NCBI GenBank assembly: GCA_025350285.1
Contig: JANXYE010000664.1
Span: 1 to 10,522, forward strand
Direction: 5' to 3'
DNA length: 10,522 nucleotides
DNA from: Chloroflexota bacterium
GTDB lineage: Bacteria > Chloroflexota > Dehalococcoidia > Tepidiformales > Tepidiformaceae
In this document: positions 1 through 5,863 of the stretch, one piece after another
Position numbering within the stretch: position 1 is the first letter of the stretch
Layout: the number at the start of each line of letters is the position of its first letter
Program-made: the position numbers and the translations under genes
The notes under the pieces: model-generated
The model's input: only the letters and a program-made list of their open reading frames with translations
Database searches by the model: none
Told to the model about the DNA's origin: nothing

Positions 1-83
1 CCTAAGCCGCGGGGCTATCCAAAGACCGCTCCGTATCCGTCGCGGCTAGGATTGGCTACGGGGGTCCGAGAGTCGGCGGGCGG

Positions 84-226
84 CAATCCTGGCCGCGAGT
101 GGCGAACGAGCGGTTCGTTGTCTCCGGGCCATGCTGGTCGAGAGGGAAAGCCGCGCTCCCCTCGCCCGCGAAGTACGAGTGGGAGAGGGGTCGGGGGTGA
201 GGGCAGGACGCCAATCCTGGCCACGA
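84..226. repeat. direct repeat caatcctggcc(g/a)cga, two copies
   Basis: The 15-mers at 84-98 and 212-226 match at 14 of 15 positions. A shorter inverted copy, aggattgg, lies at 48-55. Together with the hairpin between them they suggest a composite or nested repeat block rather than unique sequence. Confidence 0.5.
158..190. repeat. hairpin of a dispersed CCCCTCTCCC-type intergenic repeat
   Basis: Arms cccctcgccc (158-167) and gggagagggg (181-190) pair with one mismatch around a 13-nt loop and are followed by tcgggggtgaggg (191-203). Read on the minus strand this gives the ctcacccccgacccctctccc pattern that I know as a dispersed intergenic repeat in many large environmental bacterial genomes. 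The pairing is seen directly; membership of that dispersed family is recognition from memory. It lies downstream of the small gene ending at 291. Confidence 0.55.
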
Positions 227-290
227 CCCCTCCTCGCGCAAAACTTTGAATGGCACCCCTTCAAGCGCAAGCCAATTGTGATTCACGACA

Positions 291-530
291 CTAGTTGCCC
301 AGCACGGCATGCAGCCGCTCGGCCTCGGACGCGCGGAGAGCGTGCGCTTCGTCCGGCGTGAATGAGGCTGAGCAGGTAGAGCAGACGAAGCGGCTTGCGA
401 GAGCCTCGCTCCCAATGTCTGCCGCCGTGTCCCACTGGGGGACGAGGCCAACGTGCAAGCAGGGGAGAGGCTCCTGCTTCGCCTGAGCCGATGGTTCCTT
501 GCGGCCCAACAGCTTGTTGAGAAAACTCAT
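291..530 (-). CDS. small zinc-ribbon-like protein (79 aa), function unknown
   Basis: This 79-residue protein begins MSFLNKLLGRKEP, has a basic amphipathic N-terminus, then Cys24-x-His26 in a PCLHVGLVPQWD segment and Cys50-x-x-Cys53 in FVCSTCSASF, followed by an acidic helical tail. The CxH and CxxC pairs would make one zinc site, as in zinc ribbons; metal binding is inferred. It is a real gene because an AGGAGGAGG Shine-Dalgarno (537-545) sits 6 nt before the ATG and a consensus TATAAT lies about 30 nt further up. The stop is TAG. It appears monocistronic, downstream of pobA but with its own promoter. Similar short proteins with an H-x-x-L-V-P-x-W-D core seem familiar to me from Chloroflexota, but I cannot assign a function; a single-site zinc structural or regulatory protein is the obvious guess. 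Confidence 0.72.
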   Translation of the reverse strand: MSFLNKLLGRKEPSAQAKQEPLPCLHVGLVPQWDTAADIGSEALASRFVCSTCSASFTPDEAHALRASEAERLHAVLGN

Positions 531-542
531 GACGGTCCTCCT

Positions 543-559
543 CCTGAGATTGACTCAGG
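543..559 (-). promoter_or_regulatory. dyad in the 5' leader overlapping the Shine-Dalgarno
   Basis: cctgag (543-548) and ctcagg (554-559) form a perfect 6-bp dyad with a 5-nt loop, between the promoter and the start codon. Its proximal arm takes in the last AGG of the AGGAGGAGG ribosome binding site. It could be an operator just downstream of the transcription start or a leader stem that partly hides the ribosome binding site; the sequence does not decide. Confidence 0.35.
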
Positions 560-568
560 GCGATCATC

Positions 569-597
569 ATTATAACCGTCTGTCAATGGCAGCTTAA
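569..597 (-). promoter_or_regulatory. sigma70-type promoter of the small zinc-ribbon gene
   Basis: On the minus strand a perfect TATAAT (569-574) is preceded, after exactly 17 nt, by TTAAGC (592-597), a partial -35 match. A TTGACA also occurs inside the spacer but is only 6 nt from the -10, too close to act with it. Transcription would start near 562, giving a leader of about 30 nt before the ATG at 530. Confidence 0.55.
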
Positions 598-656
598 CGG
601 ACGGCTTCGGCCCGGCGGCCGCTCCCTCTTCGTGGCGGTGCTGCTTCTGTCGCGTC

Positions 657-1841
657 TCAGAACTCGATCCCGACGTAGTTCTCGGCGAAGCTCGCGCCCG
701 CGGCCGGCGACGATGTCACGTACTCCAACCGCGCGCGCTGGAGCTGCTCGCGATAGGCGCGGTTCGGCGTGTCCTCTGGCAGACGGTGCAACATCCACGA
801 CATCCAGCTCGAAAACTCCTGAACGCGCCACGCCCGCCGCAAACAGGTGTCCGAATAGCCCGCAAGCAGCCCATCGCCCTCGCCCGCGTACCAGCTCGCG
901 ACCGCCCCCGCGAGCACGCCCGCGTCGTGGATCGCGAGATTCATCCCCTTCGCGCCCGTGGGCGGCACGATGTGGGCCGCGTCTCCCGCGAGGTAGAGCC
1001 GCCCGTGGCGCATGGGCGAAACGAGGAAGCTGCGCATCTCGGTGATGTTCTTCTCGATGATCGGGCCTTCGCCCAGGGTCCAGCCGTCGTTGGTCGCAAG
1101 GCGCGTGCGCAGCTCGTACCAGATACGGTCGTCGGGCCAGTTCGCGATGTCGTCGTCCGGGTCGCACTGGAGATAGAAGCGGCTCACATCGGCCGTCCGC
1201 AACATGTGCCCGGCGAACCCGCGTTCGTGGAGGGCGTAGATGATCTCGGTCGTCGAAGGCGGAACGGCCGCGAGGATCCCGACCCAGCCGAAGGGCAGCC
1301 GATCGTTGTAGATCGTCAGTACGCCTTCCGGGATCGATGGACGCGAGACCCCGTGGAAGCCGTCGCAGCCGGCGATGAAGTCGCAGCGCAGCTCGGCCGC
1401 TTCGCCCCCCCGCCGGTAGCGGATCAGCGGCGCCTCCGAGTCGATCCCCTCGAGTTCCACGTTTTCCGCTTCGAAGACGATCTCGCCGCCGGCGGCGAGG
1501 CGCAGGCGGACGAGGTCGGCCACCAGTTCCTGCTGGGCGTAGACACGCATTTCGCGCCCGCCGTAGAGGTCGCTGTAGGGGATGCGGTGCCGCTGGCCAT
1601 CGAAGCGCAGTTCCGTACCGTGGTGCGCCAGGCTCCTTTCGAGCATGCGCTCGCCGAGGCCCCGTTCCTTGAGTAACCGCACCGTGCCGTGCTCCAGGAG
1701 ACCGGCGCGCACCCGCTTTTCGATGTAGGCCCGGCTCTGGCGCTCCAGGACCACCGACTCGACGCCCGCCTGTGCCAGCAGGTGCGCGAGCACGAGCCCG
1801 GCCGGTCCGGCGCCAACAATCCCCACCTGAGTGCGCGTCAT
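657..1841 (-). CDS. pobA: 4-hydroxybenzoate 3-monooxygenase (FAD-dependent)
   Basis: This class A flavoprotein hydroxylates 4-hydroxybenzoate to protocatechuate using NAD(P)H and O2 in the cytoplasm, feeding the beta-ketoadipate or meta-cleavage routes. The ATG at 1841 gives 394 aa, the length of the Pseudomonas enzyme, and aligns from the first residues. Visible: GxGxxG FAD motif (residues 10-15), ERQ at the end of beta2 (33-35), the DG motif in CDGFHGVSR (159-167), GDAAHIVPPTGAKG (286-299) contacting FAD, and the C-terminal ENYVG. Substrate residues Tyr202, Arg215, Arg221, Tyr223, Pro294 and Tyr389 match Pseudomonas Tyr201, Arg214, Arg220, Tyr222, Pro293 and Tyr385; Ser212 is replaced by Met213. 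No Shine-Dalgarno precedes the ATG, whose leader is a repeat element. A TTG at 1892 would extend it by 17 non-homologous residues. No pobR or protocatechuate dioxygenase gene lies nearby. Identity is near certain; cofactor preference cannot be told. Confidence 0.95.
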   Translation of the reverse strand: MTRTQVGIVGAGPAGLVLAHLLAQAGVESVVLERQSRAYIEKRVRAGLLEHGTVRLLKERGLGERMLERSLAHHGTELRFDGQRHRIPYSDLYGGREMRVYAQQELVADLVRLRLAAGGEIVFEAENVELEGIDSEAPLIRYRRGGEAAELRCDFIAGCDGFHGVSRPSIPEGVLTIYNDRLPFGWVGILAAVPPSTTEIIYALHERGFAGHMLRTADVSRFYLQCDPDDDIANWPDDRIWYELRTRLATNDGWTLGEGPIIEKNITEMRSFLVSPMRHGRLYLAGDAAHIVPPTGAKGMNLAIHDAGVLAGAVASWYAGEGDGLLAGYSDTCLRRAWRVQEFSSWMSWMLHRLPEDTPNRAYREQLQRARLEYVTSSPAAGASFAENYVGIEF

Positions 1842-1871
1842 TGCCCGGATGATGATGGCTAAACGGCGGGA

Positions 1872-2020
1872 CGCCAAGAGGATTGCCGCCAAGAAGCCAA
1901 ATTCGCCAAGGATAGGGTCAGGTGTAGCGGACCTGAACCGCGGGTTGCCCCTCGACCCTCGGCGGAACCGGCTACACTCAAATCCGCTTAGCGTTCTTGG
2001 CGTTCTTGGCCGCTTGGCGG
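1872..2020. repeat. inverted CGCCAAGA-type repeat element in the pobA upstream region
   Basis: Three forward copies of cgccaag (1872, 1888 and 1904) face inverted copies in gcgttcttggcg (1991-2002), cgttcttggc (2001-2010) and cttggcgg (2013-2020). Between them a nested inverted pair, gtgtagc (1922-1928) and gctacac (1971-1977), encloses aaccgcgggtt. The arrangement is a long imperfect palindrome of about 150 bp with no coding capacity. Runs of tandem CGCCAAGA ending small non-autonomous elements are something I recognise from large environmental genomes; mobility is inference. The left arm ends about 30 bp before the pobA start codon. Confidence 0.6.
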
Positions 2021-2034
2021 CTAGTTGGCTGAGC

Positions 2035-2056
2035 CCCCGGCGTCGCCCCGGCGTCG
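2035..2056. repeat. 11-bp tandem repeat, two copies
   Basis: ccccggcgtcg occurs twice head to tail with no mismatch (2035-2045 and 2046-2056), ending 1 nt from the stop codon of the membrane protein gene. Confidence 0.6.
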
Positions 2057-2057
2057 C

Positions 2058-2558
2058 TCAGACTTCTACTCCGGCGTGAGCTCGGCGCCGGAGGGCCGCC
2101 GCCTTCGGCCACAAGCCCGCGCCAAGCTCGAACATGCCGCTCCCGACGAGCAGCGCGGCCCACACCCAGGTCGAGTCGATCACGATGAGGAACGACAGCC
2201 CACTCAAAATGAGCGCGACCGCCATCCCCATCAGCGCGCGCTTCGGCGGGACCCAGCGCTGGAGGGCGAGGAAGATCGCGGCCGTCACGCCCCCGCTCAC
2301 GACGTAGAGGGCGGCCTCGCGCTTCTCTTCAATTGGGCCGCCATCGTGGGCCAGGAGCACGGCGACGCCCCAAACGACAACCGGGATGGCCGTCGCCAGC
2401 GTATCGCGCCGGAAGATGCTGACTACGAGCAGCACAACTCCGTAGAAGAAGGGCGTCACCCGAAAGTCGAGCCCCCAGGCTTCGACCGAGAGGTAGTAGA
2501 GCAGCCCACCGGCGATGTAGACCGTCGCCGCGAGCACCAGGTTGCGGTCTGCCGTCAT
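2058..2558 (-). CDS. small polytopic membrane protein (166 aa), function unknown
   Basis: Hydrophobic segments at about residues 7-25, 34-49, 54-71, 83-100, 108-127 and 129-149 suggest five or six membrane helices with short loops. The only long polar loop is HDGGPIEEKRE (71-81), and the tail is basic and probably cytoplasmic (152-161). No catalytic motif stands out and I do not recognise the family. The ATG at 2558 has a GGGAG ribosome binding site 6 nt upstream. It starts 42 nt after the stop of the membrane metallopeptidase and shares its strand, so the two are probably co-transcribed; this might make it a substrate, anchor or modulator of that peptidase, which is inference from position only. 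Confidence 0.8.
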   Translation of the reverse strand: MTADRNLVLAATVYIAGGLLYYLSVEAWGLDFRVTPFFYGVVLLVVSIFRRDTLATAIPVVVWGVAVLLAHDGGPIEEKREAALYVVSGGVTAAIFLALQRWVPPKRALMGMAVALILSGLSFLIVIDSTWVWAALLVGSGMFELGAGLWPKAAALRRRAHAGVEV

Positions 2559-2600
2559 CGTCTGCTCCCGCGGTTCAAAGTTCCGGGTTCGACGGCTGCC

Positions 2601-3932
2601 CTAGGGTGGCGCCGCCGTCCGCTCCAGTATGGCGAGCGCGGAGTCCAGATCTCTTACATTTGTTACGTCGCGCATGACGCGCAGGAAGGTTCCTACGTCG
2701 CCCGTCAGCTTACGCACTCGCTCGATCTTCGGGCCAATGGGGTCGGAGGCCGCCGCCGTGTCGGCGTACGAGCCGTGAAAGGCGAAGTACGCCTGGTTCA
2801 ACTTGCGGATGGCGATGCAGTGTTCGCCGAGGAAGACGCGCTTCGCCTCCATCGCCCGCTCCGCTTCCGTCACCTGGCCCGCCGCCAGCAGCCCATCCAC
2901 CTGGAGGCGGAGGGCGCGCATCTCGGCGAAGAAATCGATCGGCGGGGCGTTGCAGGTGATCGCCGGCGCGCGCCCGTCCTCGTTCGCCGCAAGCTGGAGC
3001 GGGTGCTTCGCCCGGATGATGTTCGCCAGTGCCTCCCCGGCGATGTTCGCCGTCGTTTCGTTGAGGGTGATACTGTCGCCGCCGCTGCCCCAGGTGGCGC
3101 CCAGCGGGAAGAACGCGAGGTAGTGGTGGACCCACTCGTGCGCCGTCGTGTTCATCCAGCCATCGAACGAGCGGCCCGCCGAAACGACCGCCGGGTAGGC
3201 GGCCAGACCTCCGATCGGTTCGACGATGGAGACCGTCTCCGCGTCATCCGTGGCCTTCTCCACCGCCTCCGCCTGCTCCGGTGTGAGGTTATTCCGCATC
3301 AGCGTGTCGCCCGCCCGGAGGATGGCGTTGCGGGGCGACCGGATGAGCAACTGGGGCGGCGATGTGAGCTCGAAGTTGACTGGCGGCCACGTTATCGGGA
3401 GATCCGAAAACAGCGGAAGCCGCCTCTGCAAGCCGGCCGCCACGACCGCTTCGTCGATCAATCCAGCGACATAACGTTCGACTGTGTTTTCGTAGACAGC
3501 GCGTTGCTTTGTGAGCGCTTCAGCCTCGGCGGAGTCGCTGGGTTCGACCGCCGCGATCTGGCTGGTCAGGCGAAAGTAGGTGCGGATGGCGTCCGACCCT
3601 TCGCGCTCGTTTGGGTCCGGGCCGATGCCAAGCATGCGAAAGAGGACGCTCGGAAGGGTCTCCTTCTCCCAGCCGGTCCAGAGGTGCCATTCGTTGCTCC
3701 GGACGATACCTCCGCGCGGCAGGGCGGAGATCACCATCCCGCCGAGAAGCCCGAAGACGAGCGCGGCCGAGAGCACCAGCGGGTAGAACCGCGGGCGCCA
3801 TGGTTCGAACGAAACGGCGGCCTCGATCTCGCGGACGCGCGGCAGGCCCCGGCCGAAAGCGGCCGCCACACGTCCACGGATCCCAGGCGAAACCGGTCGC
3901 GACCCGGCGGAAAGGCCCATCGCCTCCAGCAT
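2601..3932 (-). CDS. membrane-anchored HExxH metallopeptidase, uncharacterised family
   Basis: The protein (443 aa) has a basic N-terminal region (1-48), one transmembrane helix (about 49-71), then a large domain probably outside the membrane. The zinc motif HEWVH (265-269, in TTAHEWVHHYL) is followed by PLG (276-278) and NETTANIAGE (291-300). Glu292, 23 residues after the second His, is a plausible third zinc ligand as in gluzincin peptidases, and Glu266 would be the catalytic base. Earlier parts include a helical segment (131-170), a TSPPQLLIRSPRN stretch (190-202) and an IGGLAAYP turn (240-247). Similar HEWxHxYL/PLG/NETxAxIxGxE proteins are familiar to me from Chloroflexota but have no known substrate. 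The ATG at 3932 has a G-run upstream; Met5 (3920) has GGAGG only 2 nt ahead, too close, so I keep the first. The fold and peptidase class are inferred. Confidence 0.82.
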   Translation of the reverse strand: MLEAMGLSAGSRPVSPGIRGRVAAAFGRGLPRVREIEAAVSFEPWRPRFYPLVLSAALVFGLLGGMVISALPRGGIVRSNEWHLWTGWEKETLPSVLFRMLGIGPDPNEREGSDAIRTYFRLTSQIAAVEPSDSAEAEALTKQRAVYENTVERYVAGLIDEAVVAAGLQRRLPLFSDLPITWPPVNFELTSPPQLLIRSPRNAILRAGDTLMRNNLTPEQAEAVEKATDDAETVSIVEPIGGLAAYPAVVSAGRSFDGWMNTTAHEWVHHYLAFFPLGATWGSGGDSITLNETTANIAGEALANIIRAKHPLQLAANEDGRAPAITCNAPPIDFFAEMRALRLQVDGLLAAGQVTEAERAMEAKRVFLGEHCIAIRKLNQAYFAFHGSYADTAAASDPIGPKIERVRKLTGDVGTFLRVMRDVTNVRDLDSALAILERTAAPP

Positions 3933-3992
3933 ACGTTCGGCCCCCCAAAGGGGGAGTCAACGAGGTGGTGGAGGACCCGCTTCGGTGTCAGC

Positions 3993-4010
3993 CCAGGCGG
4001 GCTCGCCTGG
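3993..4010. repeat. 7-bp inverted repeat, leader of the metallopeptidase
   Basis: ccaggcg (3993-3999), loop ggct, cgcctgg (4004-4010). It is a perfect dyad about 60 bp upstream of the metallopeptidase start, so an operator or a leader stem are both possible. No T-run follows on either strand. Confidence 0.4.
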
Positions 4011-4174
4011 ACGCTCAGATCCTATCGGTGCCCAAGCAACGGCAATTTCGGCGCCGCGGCTTCATCAGCTCACCCTGTTGTGATTCAGAGTCTGGTGTAA
4101 AGCAGTTCTCACGAGGCAGTTTCGAGTTGGGGCGTGCTTCGTCCGCGCCCCATAGCCCGCGCAGTTATCGGGTG

Positions 4175-4186
4175 AATCGGCCGATT
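4175..4186. repeat. 12-bp perfect palindrome aatcggccgatt
   Basis: The sequence is its own reverse complement and lies 31 bp downstream of the last cassette gene. With no loop it suits a protein-binding dyad better than an RNA hairpin. Pyrimidine-rich ttcttct follows on the plus strand, where no gene ends. Confidence 0.35.
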
Positions 4187-4216
4187 TTCTTCTCCCTCGC
4201 AGCTGGGGGTTGTTGG

Positions 4217-4657
4217 CTAATGAATCTTGCTGCGATCTGGCTGGCGTTCCCAGGTCGCGGCCGATGCCATTCGCGCTCGGACCTCTTGCGGAATCTGGCC
4301 GTCCTCGGCGTACTCCGACGGAACTGCCGCAACATGTGCCTCTCCTTTAATCGCGTCTGTCGCGTCGATCTCACGCCGCACCGTGAAACCGAGCGCCCGG
4401 AGAGCGCCTACAGAGATTGACGCGACGCCCCATCCGCCAGGGTCCGGCGGTGCGTCGAGGAGCAGCGCGTCGCAGGTGGTCAAACTCGCGTCGTACAGCG
4501 ACAACGCCTTCTCGCCTTGTTGAATGCGGAGGTTGAAGGCACCGAACTTGACGGTTCCCAGCTTAGGCTCGATGCACCGCGGAGCCGCTCTCCTGAGCAG
4601 CCGGACATCGTCACCTAGGTCCGGATCAGGCTGCTCGCTCAATCCGATCCACGGCAT
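4217..4657 (-). CDS. third gene of the TIGR04255 cassette, unknown small protein (146 aa)
   Basis: I do not recognise a named domain. From the chosen ATG at 4657 the protein has 146 residues: an Asp/Arg-rich start, a KLGTVKFGAFNLR segment with alternating hydrophobic residues, an LSLYDASL strand, a Pro/Gly linker (DAPPDPGGWGVASI), a GALRALGFTVRREID helix-strand unit and a GEAHVAAVP strand with a conserved-looking His, ending in a charged helix (QEVRARMASAA). This reads as a compact alpha/beta protein without membrane segments. The start at 4657 has GGAGCAGG directly upstream and lies inside the end of the previous gene (about 32-nt overlap), so translation is probably coupled. An upstream in-frame ATG at 4696 has a weaker setting. 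Small proteins of this style beside TIGR04255 genes seem familiar, but I cannot give a function. Confidence 0.7.
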   Translation of the reverse strand: MPWIGLSEQPDPDLGDDVRLLRRAAPRCIEPKLGTVKFGAFNLRIQQGEKALSLYDASLTTCDALLLDAPPDPGGWGVASISVGALRALGFTVRREIDATDAIKGEAHVAAVPSEYAEDGQIPQEVRARMASAATWERQPDRSKIH

Positions 4658-5120
4658 CCTGCTCCGTAGTGGCCACCGATGGCCCGAGGAGCGCACCAGA
4701 TTCTGCGTCTTGTGCGATTATTTCGACCCTGGAACCGCCCGATGGTATCTCCACCGTGTAGCGCCGAGTCCCTTTGAGAGCCGTAATCTCCACCATGCCG
4801 TCTTCCGCAACCGCCACGTCCGTCGTCATCGCTTCCGCCGTGCAACGAATCGCCAAGAGGGAAAGAACTGTTCGAGCCCGCTCGAGCGCGAAAGGAGACG
4901 GGGGATCGAAGTGCGCCCGAGCAGCGAACTGAGCGGCGCTAGAAAGCTCCGACATCAGGGTGCGGAGGGCGAGTCGAGCACCAAGGGGCGCGGGTTCTGG
5001 CTCAGGCAGCACTCGCGGCAACGTAATGGCGCTCTGGGCCGTGGGCAAGAGCGGCCGGATACGGGCGGGCGAAGAGTGTTGCAACGTGTATGCCGTCGGT
5101 TGGGCAGCAAATCCGATCAT
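4626..5120 (-). CDS. second gene of the TIGR04255 cassette, unknown small protein (164 aa)
   Basis: No named domain is recognised. The N-terminal 55 residues are Pro/Ala-rich and look disordered; a helix-rich region follows (56-95, around FALERARTVLSLLAIRC), then a beta-rich C-terminus: VAVAEDGMVEITALKG (102-117), RRYTVEIPSGGSRVEIIAQD (118-137) and an acidic helix (TTEQDAVDRIERAA). The DG-turn followed by short strands resembles proteins that accompany TIGR04255 genes elsewhere, in my recollection. Its ATG overlaps the stop of the TIGR04255 gene as ATGA, so it is translationally coupled, and its end overlaps the third gene. There is no signal peptide or membrane segment, so it should be cytoplasmic. 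A partner or subunit of the TIGR04255 protein is the natural inference. Confidence 0.72.
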   Translation of the reverse strand: MIGFAAQPTAYTLQHSSPARIRPLLPTAQSAITLPRVLPEPEPAPLGARLALRTLMSELSSAAQFAARAHFDPPSPFALERARTVLSLLAIRCTAEAMTTDVAVAEDGMVEITALKGTRRYTVEIPSGGSRVEIIAQDAESGALLGPSVATTEQDAVDRIERAA

Positions 5121-5863
5121 CGTAAGGTGCTCTCCACGAATTCGTCTGTGAGTATACCGAAGAACGATTGCTCCACCCTCCCGTGGGCTCGGTCAATCCA
5201 TTGGAGCAGGTCTTCGCTCGCTGAGTTCCCCTTCAATTCATGCGCCACCGCCAGTTGCAAGAGGACGCGCCCAGGCGTGTCGTCTATGGGTGATGCCCAG
5301 GTGACGTTGAGTGAGCCTGTGTCAGCGAGCGGCGCGAATCGAGCCTCTACCTTCTGCGTCACGAGGGCTGGCCAGCCGGCCGGGACGGCCGGCCCCCATT
5401 GAAGGACCTTTGCGACCTCCCATTCACCGATCGCTATTTTGTTTATGTATTGCACGATCCCGTCCTTCGGAGGGCCCAAGAGATCGAGTGCGTGAGGTAG
5501 TACCGCCGCCACGTGCGCTCGGAAGTCGTCATATCCAGCATAGCGCAGAGAGTTTACTGTGAAGACGCCCCGGCCGACTTGCAGCAAGCGTGACCTATCG
5601 GCGGTCCAATAGCGATGCCGCACAACGCGGTCGAACTCTGCCACGAATGGCAGCTCAACGGACTGGAGATCCTCGAATTCGGGATAGTCGCCTTGAACCC
5701 GATCATAAAGCTGCCCCGGAATCGAACCGAAGCTGCGAGGTAACGCGTCCCCTGCGAAATGCAGTTCGACCATCGCCTCCACGAGTGGGGCCCGTGACAG
5801 GATCGTGTGTCCACCGTTGGCGTCTGGCACGTGGCTAATCATACCGATCGTCGTGGATAGCAC
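5117..5863 (-). CDS. TIGR04255 family protein
   Basis: The 248-aa protein matches the sporadically distributed TIGR04255 family from end to end: RAPLVEAMVELHF near the start (24-36), the core RYWTADRSRLLQVGRG (84-99) followed by VFTVNSLRYAGYDDFRAHV (100-118), YINKI (139-143), and the C-terminal WIDRAHGRVEQSFFGILTDEF (222-242). Length is normal for the family. Its function is unknown; members occur patchily, often in accessory DNA. It is soluble, with no membrane segment. The first possible start is GTG (5863), just after an in-frame TAA; an ATG at 5842 (Met8) would also keep every conserved part. Neither has a good ribosome binding site. It heads a three-gene set with overlapping starts and stops, so the products probably act together. 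Codon choice and GC look less extreme than in the flanking genes, suggesting transfer. Confidence 0.85.
   Translation of the reverse strand: MLSTTIGMISHVPDANGGHTILSRAPLVEAMVELHFAGDALPRSFGSIPGQLYDRVQGDYPEFEDLQSVELPFVAEFDRVVRHRYWTADRSRLLQVGRGVFTVNSLRYAGYDDFRAHVAAVLPHALDLLGPPKDGIVQYINKIAIGEWEVAKVLQWGPAVPAGWPALVTQKVEARFAPLADTGSLNVTWASPIDDTPGRVLLQLAVAHELKGNSASEDLLQWIDRAHGRVEQSFFGILTDEFVESTLR

Larger units (their letters stand above)
1..290. other. repeat-rich non-coding left flank
   Basis: I see no gene here. Every open frame is a translation of repeat DNA, with Pro/Ser/Arg-rich compositions typical of read-through of GC-rich repeats. The stretch holds an imperfect hairpin repeat (158-190), a G-rich run after it (191-203) and a direct repeat (84-98 and 212-226). 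A short inverted pair at 244-265 just downstream of the small gene ending at 291 has a bulge and no T-run, so I do not call it a terminator. Confidence 0.6.
1842..2057. other. intergenic region upstream of pobA
   Basis: These 216 bp separate the small membrane protein gene from pobA and are almost filled by the inverted repeat element and an 11-bp tandem repeat. I see no clear -35/-10 pair for pobA and no T-run terminator after the gene ending at 2058. The 82-codon plus-strand frame across it is a translation of the repeat. Confidence 0.5.
3933..4216. other. intergenic spacer between the TIGR04255 cassette and the metallopeptidase
   Basis: No gene is visible in these 284 bp. They hold a 7-bp inverted repeat, ccaggcg/cgcctgg with a 4-nt loop (3993-4010), a 12-bp perfect palindrome aatcggccgatt (4175-4186) followed on the plus strand by ttcttct, and a C6/A3/G5 run (3941-3954) just ahead of the metallopeptidase start. 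None has the stem plus T-run needed to call a minus-strand terminator. The metallopeptidase promoter should lie here but I cannot pick it out. Confidence 0.5.

Noticed and set aside
608..621. Stem cggcc/ggccg downstream of pobA as a terminator
   Set aside because: It has only 5 bp and no T-run on the minus strand; GC-rich DNA gives such stems by chance.
786..1676. 296-codon open frame on the plus strand
   Set aside because: It is the antisense shadow of pobA, whose identity is certain.
2025..4100. 691-codon open frame on the plus strand
   Set aside because: It lies opposite the metallopeptidase and membrane protein genes, both of which have motifs or membrane segments and ribosome binding sites. 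Its Arg/Pro/Gln-rich product has no recognisable domain and is what GC-rich antisense frames give.
4165..4374. 69-codon Arg-rich minus-strand frame
   Set aside because: It overlaps the end of the third cassette gene in another frame, has an extremely basic composition without motifs, and lacks a ribosome binding site.
4524..5402. 292-codon open frame on the plus strand
   Set aside because: It is antisense to all three cassette genes, including the well-matched TIGR04255 gene, and shows no motif.
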